Shown here: in pieces, positions 22,086-33,522 of the stretch
How positions within the stretch are numbered: position 1 is the first letter of the stretch
Layout: the number at the start of each line of letters is the position of its first letter
Assembly (NCBI RefSeq): GCF_905220365.1
Contig: NC_061124.1
Location: 2,110,501-2,174,500 of the forward strand
Direction: 5' to 3'
DNA from: Vanessa cardui
Lineage: Eukaryota; Arthropoda; Insecta; Lepidoptera; Nymphalidae
DNA length: 64,000 bases
Translations under genes and position numbers: made by a program
The notes under the pieces: generated by a model
Databases searched by the model: none
Seen by the model: only the letters and a program-made list of their open reading frames with translations
What the model was told of the DNA's origin: nothing

Positions 22086-22300
22086 CAGCCTGTGAATTTT
22101 CAACTGCTGGGCTAAGGTCTCCACTCCCTTTGAGGAGAAGGCAAATCAATGCGGGTTAGTGGAATAACATTTGACAGGATTTCGTTATAATTAGACATGA
22201 TGAATATTTCCACATTTTCAGAGAAATTGAGGCCTTGAAAACTTAGTAGTACTTGCCTGGGTTTGAAACCCAGAATACCTAGAATATCTATCAAGAATCC
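22086..22300 (-). mobile_element. SINE B, degenerate
   Basis: On the complement the 3' block ('gcccagcagttgaaaattcaca') and the box-B region (TGGGTTTCAAACCCAGGCAAG) are both present. The middle is scrambled and the A-box end is lost. Confidence 0.6.
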
Positions 22301-22763
22301 CAGCCAAGAGATGTTAAATAATCGTGTTCGAACACGATGATTTAAAAAAAAAAATCTTTATTACACCAATGATCACATTCTGGGAATTATACTGAATACG
22401 CTCTATCTACTTGGATATATGTATTATGCGCCAGTCAACGCGTATATCCCTGTTTCGTATAGCTTTCAGTGTGCCGTGAACTCGAACACCATGACCGAGA
22501 AACGTATGACCGTGACAGTGATATTCATATCGTATTTTTATCTCTTTCTAATTTTAACTTTTGCTATGTTATTAATAGCGTAAGCGGCCTGCGTGCATAC
22601 ATTAATACCTATTTAAATTCGCGAACAGTTTCGGCCACGACTTCAGACCACGGAAATAATTAACCGTTAAGTTAACCGTCCGCTTTTCTCGACGTTAATT
22701 AAATTTAGGTATATATTTATGAATACTTAAAAAGAGTCCTGTTCCTCAGCATAGTGTACAATT
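22301..22763. other. Unrecognised, mildly GC-richer stretch
   Basis: 22430-22660 is less AT-rich than the neighbourhood and carries a 64-codon frame with no motif. No repeat match is seen. It could be a regulatory or exonic island, but nothing decisive supports either. Confidence 0.3.
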
Positions 22764-23053
22764 ATTTTTTTATGGTATAGGTTGGCGGACGAGCATATGG
22801 GCCACCTGATGGTAAGTGGTCACCATCGCCCATAGACAATGACGCTGTAAGAAATATTAACTATTCCTTGCATCGTCAATGTGCCACCAATCTTGGGAAC
22901 TAAGATTTTATGTCCCTTGTGCCTGTAGTGACACTGGCTCACTCACCCTTCAGACCGGAACACAACAATACTGAGTACTGTTATTTGGCGGTAGAATAAC
23001 TGATGAGTGGGTGGTACCTACCCAGACGGGCTTGCACAAAGCCCTACCACGAA
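22764..23053 (-). mobile_element. Repeat A, full-length
   Basis: A T-run at the left, TATGGTATAGGTTGGCGGAC next, and GCACAAAGCCCTACCAC at the right give a complete minus-strand copy with few changes. Confidence 0.8.
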
Positions 23054-23502
23054 GTAAAAGTCTAAAGTTTCATTTATAAATATCCTTATAATGTTTATGT
23101 GTATTATGAACTTTCTTTTATAAAGTTGTAGTTTAATTAACCATTCAATTAACTTCCAAGCATTTTCATCAATCGGCGCCGTCCAATCAATATTTTTAAT
23201 ATCATTCAGGTTACCTCTCGTTTAAATTCGCTTTAAACTCTTATAAGAGAGAAACAAACAGTAATTAAAAATATCATTAAAGTTTAATCAAATAATTATG
23301 TTTTAATCGAACCTACGCAATATAAACTTTTTGATTATCGGGACCGTCTAAAGCAAATAACCCTTCTCAAGGTATGGAGACGTGGTCATCCGTAGTTGAT
23401 TGAACGGCGTCGTTTAGTAAAACGGCTGATCTTTTAATAGAAATACTAATTAAACTAGGTTGCTGCGACACATATCTATAATCCCATTGGGTAACAGACA
23501 AA
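23054..23502. other. AT-rich non-coding stretch
   Basis: Nothing is recognised. Confidence 0.5.
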
Positions 23503-23767
23503 TGAAATCAAAATATACTTTATTCAAGTGGGCTTTTGAATCGTCATTGAATGACTATTTTAAGTGAAGTTACCACTTCGGAAAGTAGATTATAAGGAGA
23601 AATAACCACCAAGAGAGATAACCAACAAGAAACTGAGGAGGAGGAGTACAATTATATACATATGTATGTGATTTATCCTGCCTGGAAGTCAGCAAGTATT
23701 AATTCCACGCTTTTTTATCGATTGTAATCTTGCATTGAATATTATGTCTTCTTTTTAGTTAAAAATG
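23503..23767 (-). mobile_element. Repeat D, longer diverged copy
   Basis: It extends further upstream in sense than most copies, through the 'cctggaagtcagcaagtatt' and 'cacgcttttttatcgatt' blocks. Internal deletions lie near 23545 and 23600. Confidence 0.6.
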
Positions 23768-23990
23768 TCTAGAATTTTACTATAGAAACGGACTAAAATT
23801 TTATTAATCTAGGTGGCTGCGACATATACACTAAAATCCAATTGGGTTATAGACTGGGTACCGGTAATAGAGCGCTAGATATGAAATGAATTAACCTCAA
23901 GTGTTTGGAAAGAGATTCGTAATCTAATGAGCTCATAATCTTATTAGTATTTCAAGCGCATAGTACAATATTCTAAACAATTGTTATTTA

Positions 23991-24150
23991 CAAATATTAT
24001 AAATGCGAAAGAAACTTTGTCTGTTTGTCTGTTGCTCTTTCTCAACCAAACCCCTGAATTGATTTTGATGAAATTTGATATTAGATTTTTTATGCTTAAA
24101 CTTCACGATCGGCCCTAAAACAAAAGCGTAGCTACGGCCGTCAACTAGTA
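23991..24150 (+). mobile_element. Repeat J copy
   Basis: It starts AAATATTATAAATGCGAAAG, has 'ctgtttgtctgttgctctttc' and 'gattttgatgaaatttga', and ends 'gtcaactag'. There is a central deletion. Confidence 0.6.
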
Positions 24151-24217
24151 GGTAATTTATAATGCACCCAAGTTAACTAGAACCTGCGCAGTAGAAGATT
24201 ATTAGGTAAGACTGCGC

Positions 24218-24231
24218 GTTACCATGGCAAC
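24218..24231. promoter_or_regulatory. RFX-type X-box motif
   Basis: GTTACCATGGCAAC is a 14-bp site that fits the palindromic X-box consensus (GTTNCCATGGNAAC) bound by RFX factors, which in animals control ciliary genes. It lies in a GC-richer island (24180-24260) with 'ctgcgcgttacc' and 'gttcccgcgttac' around it, unlike the flanking AT-rich DNA. No adjacent gene was identified, so function is inferred from the motif only. Confidence 0.45.
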
Positions 24232-24346
24232 GCGGCGTCAATTGTTCCCGCGTTACAGTTTTTGTACAATGTACCGATACTATTTTTATAGTTACGTTTA
24301 CGATGATGTTGATCATATTCAACTGTTAACATAATATATCAAAGCA

Positions 24347-24619
24347 TTTTTTTATGGTATAGATTACCACCTGATGGTAAGTGGTCACCATCATCCATAG
24401 ACAATGACACTGTAAGAAATATTAACTATTCCTTACATCGTCAATGCGCCACCAACCTTGGGAACTAAGATGCTATGTCCCTTGTACCTGTAGTTACACT
24501 GGCTTACTCACCCTTCAAACCAGAACACATCAATACAGCGTGCTGTTGTTCAACGGTAGAATATCTGATAAGTGGGTGGTACCTACTTAGACGAGCTCGC
24601 ATAAAGCTCTACCACCAAG
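24347..24619 (-). mobile_element. Repeat A, minus-strand copy
   Basis: It runs from TTTTTTTATGGTATAGATTA to CTCTACCACCAAG. About 20 bp is missing at its 3' end, where the 'ggcggacgagcatatgggcc' block should be. Confidence 0.75.
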
Positions 24620-25051
24620 GAAATGCTTCCAAGGTTCTTTCCAATAGTAGACTTTTAGGCTTAACTCATTTTGGTTGTTTCGAGTGAAATATTACAATTT
24701 TTATTGTTATTTTATATTCAAATGTATATTATTTAAGCAAAAATCCGCTCAGTCGATGTTAATGTAATTTAAATCGGTCACTTAATTGCATTATGTAATG
24801 TGACAGTGTTGCAAGTCTGTTGTAATTGTTGATACAACTTTCTTGTTCCGGGTTCGATTACTTGTGACATATAGTGTCAATATTGATCTTATGTTATATT
24901 TTATTATCTCCAATATTACAATTTACAACGTTTAACGCGTACTATTATAAGTATATATATTATATTAACGTACGTATTTTGATATACTAATCATAAAAAA
25001 ACGTATTTTAAGTTAAGAATTCTGTGAACATTTATACTTTAATTCTATTCA
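24620..25051. other. AT-rich non-coding stretch
   Basis: Nothing is recognised. Confidence 0.5.
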
Positions 25052-25215
25052 GTGGTAGGGCATTCGCAGGCAATACCCACTCACCATAAATTCTAACTGC
25101 CAAAAAGGCGTACTAAGTATAGTTGTATAACTACAGGCACAAGGCACACAAAATCTCAATTCCCAAGGTCGGTGGTGTTTCGGCGATGTAAGGAATGGCT
25201 GTTTCTTTTTGTGGT
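25052..25215 (+). mobile_element. Repeat A, degenerate copy
   Basis: 'cagtggtagggcattcgcagg', 'aatacccactcacc', 'actacaggcacaaggcaca' and 'aaggaatgg' keep the A order, with deletions between them. Confidence 0.55.
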
Positions 25216-25639
25216 GGCATATTTGACCGTCCCTCTACCTTGTCGTGTAATACGCATTTGCATATAAGGGGGGTTATATAGGGTAATACTCACTATAAAA
25301 CCAGCAGTACCCACTCGGTCTCTTCAACTTGAGTAACTTTAATTTCACTTCTACTTCAACTTAACCATAACAATATAACTAACATCGTAAATACTGTATA
25401 ATATTGAGATAATAAAATACAAAATCAACAAAATAACAATTAGTACACCATTTTACAGAAGATACTTTCCTCGAATTATTTTACGAATTCTCTGGATTAA
25501 ATTGTTTGTGACGTCCGTTGACACCCGTCTCATGTCAGGTAGACTGCGTCTGAATACTTAATCGGACGAAATGTGACAACACGTAACTCTTCTTTTTTAA
25601 CATTTCAACGCCATTTTCTATAAAAAATAAATCATTTGT

Positions 25640-25839
25640 TGTATAAAGCCCATTTAGCACCCACTCACAATCTATTGCTAAGCAACAGTACTTAGTCTTC
25701 TTGTTTCGGTTAAAAGGTGAGTGAGCCAGTGTAACTACAGGCACCATGGACAAAACAAATTAGTCAGTTAGTTAAACAAGGCTAGCGATACCTATATTTA
25801 TAAAATTAACATTACAAGATGCTTTGTGTGTGTGTGTGT
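25640..25839 (+). mobile_element. Repeat A fragment and (TG)n tract
   Basis: 25650-25750 keeps 'caacagtacttagt' and 'ggtgagtgagccagtgtaac' of repeat A. A short (TG) microsatellite lies at 25824-25839. Confidence 0.5.
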
Positions 25840-26505
25840 ATTCATCTGATCAATATATTCAATTAAAAACTTTCTTTATTTAACCGATCTCGACAGACTT
25901 GTATTTTGTTGTATGTTATACATTTTATTATTAAAAAAAACTTCAATAGCTGCCTACTGATTTGAAAATCGCAGGTGCGATCCTGACCTCTTAGGTAATT
26001 GTCATATATCACCCCTATCACAAGTTTTGAGCTTAATTCGAGGGCATAAATAGGAATATTAATAATCCCTTTTACCTACTTAAAAGTATTGAATATTATT
26101 TTATATACATATAATACAAAAAAATATGGGCTAAAAAGAAAAGAGTATAGATAGATAATATACAATCTACATTCAGATTCGATGTAATACGACTTATTTT
26201 ATTGTAATCCGATATAACAGCCACTGCATGTGATATGCTTTCGTGCAATTTCTTTCATAATTAGATGATACAAATCTTCAGGCTTGACTTATGATGGAAT
26301 CATTACGTTTAAATCTCATCTCATGTACATAGTTTCAATATATTTATGTAAACCTTTCGAATATTTACAGCTTTGATAAGTTTCTGAACCTAACCGAACT
26401 GTCAACCTTACCCTTATCAAGCGGGTAGACGTAAAAACTTTTAACCGCACTACATTTGACAACTTTGATACGAGTCTGCTTAAATTGAACATAAGTATTC
26501 GAGTG
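25840..26505. other. AT-rich non-coding stretch
   Basis: Nothing is recognised. Confidence 0.5.
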
Positions 26506-26803
26506 AGAGCTGAGACAGCCCAGTGGTTAGAACGCGTGCATCTTAACCGATGATTTCGGGTTCAAAGCCAGGCAAGCACCACTATAAATATGTGCATTAT
26601 TTGTGTTTGTAATTCATTTCACGCTCAGCGGTGAAGGAAAATATACTGAGGAAACCTGCATGTGTCTAATTTCATCGAAATTCTGCCACATGTGCATTCC
26701 GCGAACCCGCATTGAAACAGTGTGGTGCAATATGTTCCAAACCCTATCCATATTGGGAGAAGAGGCCTTAGCCCAGCAGTGGGAAATTTACAGTCTGTTA
26801 CTG
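26506..26803 (+). mobile_element. SINE B, near full-length
   Basis: The head is GAGCTGAGACAGCCCAGTGG with a box-B region (GGGTTCAAAGCC, one base off consensus). The body is complete to 'gcccagcagtgggaaatttac' and 'ctgttactg'. No clear target duplication is seen. Confidence 0.8.
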
Positions 26804-27908
26804 TATACGATATATGTTTAATTTGAATGTAATTACATGGCAAGCTGCTCATTCCGCTTTTCATGGGTAGCATACCTAAATATAATATATATGTTATAAA
26901 ACATATAACTCTAGATATCAATTTACATGGAAGACGTGAGTAAGTTTTCGGTCGTGATTAATTCCGACATTTTCAAAGATTGTCGTCATATTACAACGAA
27001 TTTACAGCAAAACCTTAATAAATTATGAAACTAAAACTTCCTCATAAATTACTCCGTTGGACAAAAGCGTACGGAACTGTATTTCGTAGTTTTTAAGTCT
27101 AGGATAGACGAGGCGGATTACTTCATTTTATAAAAGTGATACGAATTCTTGAGCTTAACTTAAACTAAAACTTAAACTTGACATATTTTCATCATCACGA
27201 TATTAGCTGGAATAGGTCCACCATTGCATAAAGACTTAATGTACGAAGATAGTTGGACTGGACTGGGTTTTTCCATTAAGTTAAAAACACAAATACCTAA
27301 AGCACATAATATTTATTTGTCTCAACTAAAACAGGCAATCTCTTAGAGCATTCAGTATTTTATACCATTTATTTTTAAGTAGAAACTTTTATCTACTAGA
27401 TTGCGAACTTTTTCGTTTTATTTCTAATCAAAACTTTCTAGTACAACTCCATAAATAGAATTTCAATCAACGTGTAGCTTGAAATGTGTTTGAGTTCCTA
27501 AGGTATTCTATTTTAATAAATGTTAACGCAAAGCCTAGGTTTAATGAGCTAACTTTGCCCATTAAAATGCTATTTTAAACACCGTGAACAGAGCTCGGTT
27601 ACTGGGATATGTTGTTTAAATGTCAAAAAGCGGGCTCGCGTTAAGAAATAACGCGAACAACTTAAAGGTTTATTTTAAACTATTTGATATTTAAGTAATT
27701 ACAGTCATAAGAAACAGAGATTGGAGCAATTTGTTGAACTTTAGTTTAACTATGAAAATTTGGGTTAAAATATTTATAAAATACTTGAGTCGATCGTGGT
27801 CGAATAATTTATATATAATGACTGTAAAACATCTTTATTAACATAAGAATTAATAACATTAAATGCTTAAATATATACAAATATGAACTAAAACTAGTTA
27901 CTGTACAA
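26804..27908. other. AT-rich non-coding stretch
   Basis: No repeat or exon is recognised across about 1.1 kb. Confidence 0.5.
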
Positions 27909-28009
27909 ATCTTGACCGCGTGGAATGGTGGCAAGAATCCTTGCAGCATTTCCCCGTTAAATCGCAATTCAGATATTCTAGGCAAAAAACGAACTAGCTC
28001 TCCTGTCAA
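27909..28009 (+). repeat. Repeat L fragment
   Basis: ATCTTGACCGCGTGGAATGG through 'gcagcattt' to 'aactagctctcctgtca' matches the fragment at 61111 and, inverted, part of 33268-33362. The family is not identified. A LINE or DNA-transposon fragment is equally possible. Confidence 0.5.
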
Positions 28010-28682
28010 TTAGGCAATGAATGCAAATACAAAACTTGCTTACATCTTTAGTTGATTATATTTATATGGGACATTTTTCATATCGCTCTTTTGCAGTATA
28101 ATGGATCTCGTGAAAAGGGACGGAAGTATGTAACAGGAAGATTTGACCAATCAGCGTCAGTGCTTGAGTTATTGTCACTTAGTACGAATCATACTTATTA
28201 CTGTAGTGTAATGTCAGCGACTACTAGGACCATTATTTAAATAACATAATATGTATACAATTCATTGTTTATATAAACTCAAGATATAAGATCGTATTCC
28301 ATTGATTAAGCTTAGCAAAGTCGAAAGGTGTTTTTAAAAGGAAATTCCACCAATATCAAGTTTCAGAGGAGAGTAATAGGGTTTTTCGTAATAATTAAAT
28401 CGTGAAACCGAGGCCGGTTCTGCTATTGTGGTAAATTACTAAAGCTAATAGAGAATTTTGCAGGATTAATTAATTAGTGTAGGTAATTATTTTATAAAGT
28501 GTATTCATTTGATTACTATTAGTTTTAGAATTAAATATAAACTGTAAAACTGGTGTAAGCTTGATTGGAAATGGGAATGTATTTTTTAACTTTTGACGTT
28601 TCACTAATGTATGAATAAAACACTTGCAAACCAATCTAAACTAACTACTACTGTGTAATCATATGTTAGGTATGTACCAGTC
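28010..28682. other. AT-rich non-coding stretch
   Basis: A 62-codon frame (28052-28240) has no motif or splice context. Nothing else is seen. Confidence 0.5.
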
Positions 28683-28830
28683 TCTTGGTGGTAGTGCTTT
28701 GTCTGGGTCGGTACCGTCCACTCATCACGCGTTCTAACGCAAAACAGAAATACTTCATAGTATTGTGTTCCGGTTTAAAAGCTGGGTAAGATCTTAGTTC
28801 CCTAGGTTAATATATGCCTGTGTCTTAGGA
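28683..28830 (+). mobile_element. Repeat A, degenerate copy
   Basis: 'cttggtggtagtgctttgtctgg', 'gtccactcatcacg' and 'attgtgttccggttt' survive. A deletion removes the 'gcaagcccg' block, and the 3' half is lost. Confidence 0.6.
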
Positions 28831-29570
28831 ATTAACCACGATAATCATTTTTATCCTTTACTTTTTATGAAAAATTACGGCATACTTTCTTAATTTTAAG
28901 CAATACAGCATTGATCCATATCCAATAAAGTACCTAAAATACATGGTGCATTTCATATAGATAAATACATATATAGTCCTTTACAGCTTGTAATTTAAAT
29001 GAATATTTTCGAAATTTAATTACAGAATTAAAATGCATGGATAGGTTTGTATTGTCTAATGACAAAAAGCTATGAACTTTGTATAGATTATAATGACATT
29101 GTATAGTATATTTAGTATCAGTATTGCGAAGCTGGAGCGGAATGCTGGTGCTGTATTAAATTGAATTTGCTATTGAGAAAAGAAAAAGCATTTTAGAAAC
29201 TTTCTCAAAATTAAATGAGTATCCTTTATTTTATAACATTACGACAAATGATAAAATGGAGAATATTTTCCTAAGATTGTGCTTATTTATGCAGACTGCG
29301 GCACAAATTGACACGTTGACACGTCCGTCACTTGTTTAGCTCATAAACAGGGAGAGCAGCATTACGTTACGTTTAATGCATAAGGTCGTATGTAAAATTA
29401 TGCATACTTAATAGCTGAGCATGAAAATTTATGTATTATTCAAATATTCATAGCTTCCTCTATAGTTAACAATTTTGACGTATCTGTAATGAGGCTAAAT
29501 ATTTAGAATAATGTTCAAAGACTTACAACTCTATGTGACTCTTGCATATGTATGTATTTTTTTTACATAG
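28831..29570. other. AT-rich non-coding stretch
   Basis: Nothing is recognised. Confidence 0.5.
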
Positions 29571-29793
29571 TATAAAACAAAGTCGCTTACCTCTGTCTGT
29601 TCCTAGGTATGCTTAGATCTTTAAAATTCGCCACGGATTTTGATGCAGTGTTTGTATATAATATATGGACTATATGTATAGTAAAGAAACGTTGACAATT
29701 TTAGAAGTTTCTAATGCAATGTCGTAAATAAACAAATTCTGTAGTATTAAATATATCAGCATTGCACCAGTGCGAAGCCGGGCGGGTCGCTAG
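29571..29793 (+). mobile_element. Non-autonomous Helitron, complete
   Basis: It runs from TTTTACATAGTATAAAACAA through 'cgcttacctctgtctgttcc' to GTGCGAAGCCGGGCGGGTCGCTAG. The GC-rich stretch just before the CTAG end (CCAGTGCGAAGCCGGGCGGG) is in the place where Helitrons carry their 3' hairpin. It has no coding. Confidence 0.75.
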
Positions 29794-29902
29794 TAATTGA
29801 TAATTCTTTATTTGGTAGAGGTTTATTTGTACGATTTTGTTCAAGACATTCGTAATAGATTTTGACTTAAGATAACACAAAGATTACACCATTCAAATTA
29901 AA

Positions 29903-30150
29903 AAAAATCAAAATAAACTTTATTTAAGTAGGCTTCTATAAGTGAAGCTACCACCGGTTCGGAAAGTAGATTCTACCGAGTAGAACCGGCAAGAAACTCA
30001 GTAGTTACTCTTTTGCAACATTTAAAAAATACAAAGTCAAGTTAGTTAAATATAATTATTTAAATTAATATATATCCTGCTTGGAAGTCAACAGGTATTA
30101 ACTCCACGCTTTTTTATTATCTATAAAATCTTGTATCGAATAATATGCCT
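29903..30150 (-). mobile_element. Repeat D copy
   Basis: This is a minus-strand D copy extending through the 'cacgcttttttattatc' block. It lacks the 'cacttttgaatcgtcatt' segment by deletion. Confidence 0.65.
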
Positions 30151-30550
30151 TTTTTATCAATGTATTTTTATAAAGGAATTGAACTTACGAAACGTCAAAG
30201 TTAAAAATGTTTGCGGAACTTAATTATGTTTCATTTCATTAACTGTTAATATCATGTAAAAACAGTTTTACAAGAATAAGTACACGTAAGCTACGATATT
30301 ATTGGCATTAATTATTCATTACGGATTAGTAAGGTCTGTGTTAGCCAGTCTGGGTACGGCCGACCGTATTGTGTGTACCGTGGATAGGTACATGAATTAT
30401 TCTAACGGTTTATATTTATAGTTTTTTCGTACCAATTTAAATCAGTACGAATTATACTGAATCGGTCGATGAATGGAAATTGGAACAGTGAACACCTATC
30501 AACAGATAGCTATCCGATGGTCATTCCATGCGTCGTTGTATAAACTACAT

Positions 30551-30734
30551 CTATTCTATTATTATAAATGTGAAAGTAACTTTGTCTATCTGTCGCTCTT
30601 TCAACCAAACCAATGAACCGAATTTTATAAATTTGGTATGCAAACTTGAACTCCATGAAAGGACATTGGCTACTTTTTTGCCTAATGATAACCAACCTAA
30701 AAGGCAAGCAAGCAAGGCTGCGGGCGACAACTAG
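30551..30734 (+). mobile_element. Repeat J, near full-length
   Basis: It is the best J reference here. It starts CTATTCTATTATTATAAATG, has 'ctttcaaccaaaccaatgaaccgaattt' and 'ggacattggctacttttt', and ends 'gctgcgggcgacaaCTAG'. The CTAG terminus preceded by a GC-rich stretch suggests Helitron ancestry. Confidence 0.65.
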
Positions 30735-30745
30735 TATTTCATTTA

Positions 30746-31040
30746 CTTGGTGGTAGGGCTTTGTGCAAGCCCGTCTGGGTAGGTACCGCCCACTCATCAG
30801 TTATTCTTCCGCCAAACAACAGTACTCGGTATTGTTGTGTTCCGGTTTGAAGGGTGAGTGAGCCAGTGTAACTACAGGCACAAGGGACATAATATCTTAG
30901 TTCCCAAGGTTGGTGGCGCATTGACGATTTAAGGAATACTTAATATTTCTTACAGCGTCATTGTCTATGGGTAATGGTGACCACTTACCATCAGGTGGCC
31001 CATATGCTCGTCCGTCAACCTATAGAGTAAAAAAAAAAAA
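30746..31040 (+). mobile_element. Repeat A, full-length
   Basis: This well-preserved copy starts 12 bp after the J element's CTAG. It runs from ACTTGGTGGTAGGGC to an A-run of about 13. Confidence 0.8.
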
Positions 31041-31786
31041 TATATAATAGTCGTACATACCATTAGAAGCTAAGTAATATACTATACACGATGCTTTTTT
31101 TGTCCAAATCTGTTTGGTTACGTATAACCCATATATTCCAAAAGGCAATACTTATACTGTTCTTATGTAATTTCAGACACAAAGGATATAACATCTTACA
31201 TCTTAATGTTGGTGGCATATGGGCGTGATGTGAATAAAATTAGGGAGATCATTTTCCTGTCCTACATTCCTATAAAAAATACCTACAATGACCCAAAAAC
31301 GGAATCAGCTTCCATAGGATTGTTAACTAGACGCACCGAAATTTCCCAGTTACAGTTTTGACGTATAATCTAGCAATTACTCAGGTAACCTAGTTTCACT
31401 AGCTACAAGTCTGCGGGTCTAGATATTGTGTACAGCTTGTTGATAACAACTCGAAGTTTACTAAACAATACCGCTGCAGTTTCGTGCCTGTTTCCGTAAT
31501 CATGTTTATTATTTTGAGTAAGTTGCTTGTGTACCATTGCGTAACTCGGTCTGTTGGTGGTCTGGCCTTAAGTAAATCCCGGCTCAAAATTCAAGTACCA
31601 CTTTGCATTTACTTGCTCAGACCTGTGTGGATAGTTAAACGTTTACGAACGGTAGCTTATATGAAACCGGTAATGAAGTATCTTGCATATTGACGTAAAG
31701 ATAACTTCGGTAAGTTATCAATGAGACAGACGTGGAATTTAGTTCGTGACTAAAATAACTTTAAATATTTCTATAACATCGTATCG
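31041..31786. other. AT-rich stretch with a faint repeat A trace
   Basis: 31128-31245 keeps 'ggatataacatctta' and 'ttggtggcatatgggcg' of repeat A. Frames at 31399-31693 on both strands overlap each other, and neither shows a motif. Confidence 0.4.
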
Positions 31787-32060
31787 GAGCTGAGATGGCC
31801 CATTGGTTAGAACTCGTGCCTCTTAACCGATGATTGCGGGTTTAAACCCAGGCAAGCACCACTGTATATATGTGCTTAATTTGTGTTTATAATTCACCTC
31901 GTGCTCGGCGGTGAAGGGAAAACATCGTGAGGAAATCTGCATGTGTCTGATTTCATCGAAATTCTGCCACATGTGCATTCCACCAACCCGCATTGGATGA
32001 ACCCTCTCCTTAATGGAAGACGAGGCCTTATCCCAGCAGTGGGAAATTTACAGGCTGTTA
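31787..32060 (+). mobile_element. SINE B, near full-length
   Basis: The head is GAGCTGAGATGGCCCATTGG with box B GGGTTTAAACCC. The body is intact to 'tcccagcagtgggaaatttacaggctgtta'. A short deletion near 32000 removes the 'acagcgtggtggaatatgttc' block. Confidence 0.8.
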
Positions 32061-32617
32061 TTTTACTTTTACTATTACTATTTATTATTATTGGCCAACA
32101 GTTGGCCACTGGGCTCATATTATAACGATGGTATGACGATATGCGTTTATATGACCAAGTCAATGAAAATGATTAATAAAGCAATTATATTGATATTTCC
32201 TATTAGTAGTTATCGCGGATAAATCCAAAAGTACTGGTTCCATTTTTGTTTCCAAATGATGAATACCTGACCACAGTCTGGTTGGCAGTCTGGGAATCTG
32301 GGGCTGGTTGGACCAACGGGGTAGAGATTATTTTCCAATGTTACGTTGGTTTGAGAAGATATGAAATGAGAGTAAATAAGTATTGCAGTCTGTAGCATAT
32401 TTAACTTTTGACATTTAACGATCAAGTTGTGCTTTGAGATAGTCTAGTTTATTTTAACGGAATATGTGGAGCTATACATATTCGAAGTTCTAGAGTCGTT
32501 GTTGAACACCAAAACGCCTGCGTTTGAGATTCTCCTAAACTTATAAGCATTATATATATTGCAGAACTGGACTTAAAAATCAATTTGAACTCTTTGGACA
32601 AGTAACACATATTGTAA
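32061..32617. other. AT-rich non-coding stretch
   Basis: Nothing is recognised apart from reading-frame shadows. Confidence 0.45.
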
Positions 32618-32851
32618 TCATTATATAATATAATATTGGACAACATCACATACATTACTCTGATCCCAATGTAAGTAACTAAAGCACTTGTGTTATGAAA
32701 AATCAGAAGTAACGACGGCACCACAAACCCAAAGTCCCAAGACAACATAGAACCAAATGAACTTTTTCTACATCGACTCGGCCTGTAATCGAACCTGGGA
32801 CCTCGGTGTGGCGTATCCATGAAAACCGGTGTACACACTACGACCACGGAA
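32618..32851 (-). mobile_element. SINE C, minus-strand copy
   Basis: The tRNA-like head is at the right: the complement reads CCGTGGTCGTAGTGTGTACAC with box B GGTTCGATTAC. The 3' tail is a degenerate ATT-rich run at the left. A 136-codon frame read from this strand is the SINE plus flank, not a gene. Confidence 0.75.
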
Positions 32852-33267
32852 GTTTTCATATTATATACTACTTATATACTTTTTATTATATAAATATTTT
32901 ATCAGACATAGCAGATCAATGATTTCCGCGATTATTATTCGATCAGCGTATTCAGTGAAATATTCTTGGTTGAAATAGAATTGCGTGAGGGAAAAGTTGC
33001 GTTTTATATAATTGGATAAACGTTGCTGAAGAACGCGTATGTAAATATATAACGTAACCAAATCAAAATAAAATATTTCTTGTATTTGAATTATACGTTT
33101 TTCTATTGCATTTAACACACACAGTTCGTATACACAAACACAAATAAATCTTAATTTGAAATAATTGATTAGTTCAATTTGTATAATATTTTATCCAAAG
33201 CAGTCGTATTTCATTTCGCTATACATGGACAGTTTCCAGTTTTGTATTAATAGTGCAAAAACCTTTA
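32852..33267. other. AT-rich stretch with an 85-codon minus frame
   Basis: The frame 33118 to 32861 is rich in I, Y, L and F with some charged residues. It has no recognisable motif and a composition expected from AT-rich DNA, so I do not call it a gene. Confidence 0.35.
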
Positions 33268-33362
33268 TTAAAATGATAACATTCCGCCCTAGTGCTTCCA
33301 CTGTTGAAATCAGAGGTGCTTCGTTTTTTGGGCCAGAGGATCGGAATTGCGATTCAACTTGA
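33268..33362 (-). repeat. Repeat L fragment
   Basis: The complement reads 'gaatcgcaattccgatcctctgg' and 'ccaaaaaacgaagcacctct', matching the L copies at 27.9 and 61.1 kb over the shared part. Confidence 0.5.
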
Positions 33363-33389
33363 GTTAATTTGTAACTATTTTTAATTTTT

Positions 33390-33511
33390 CATCATCATCA
33401 TCAGCCCGTTTTTGTCCACTGCTGGACATAGGCCTCTCCAAGTGCACGCCTCTGTAGTCTTTCTCCGGCTACTCGCATCCAGCTCCTGCCTGCCGCGTTG
33501 CGTAAATCGTC
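33390..33511 (-). mobile_element. RTE/CFDP2-like LINE, C-terminal stub with intact frame
   Basis: Read on the minus strand from 33511, the codons give DDLRNAAGRSWMRVAG, then a basic stretch, then LGEAYVQQWTKTG and a stop, followed by a (TGA)n tail. The GR.W.RVA..R and EAYVQQW pattern is the familiar end of a lepidopteran endonuclease-reverse transcriptase LINE ORF. Assignment to RTE/BovB-type is from memory of the family and not proven. The 5' end was lost at insertion. SINE B shares this 3' end. Confidence 0.7.
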
Positions 33512-33522
33512 TATTTAATTTT

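Noticed and set aside
26530..26605. Possible tRNA genes at the many GATGGCCCAGTGGTTAGAAC..GGGTTCAAACCC sites
   Set aside because: They are SINE B heads. They lack a closing acceptor stem, are followed by a constant 220-bp body, and several carry target-site duplications.
32449..32859. 136-codon minus-strand frame
   Set aside because: It is almost wholly SINE C plus flank, translated in an arbitrary frame.
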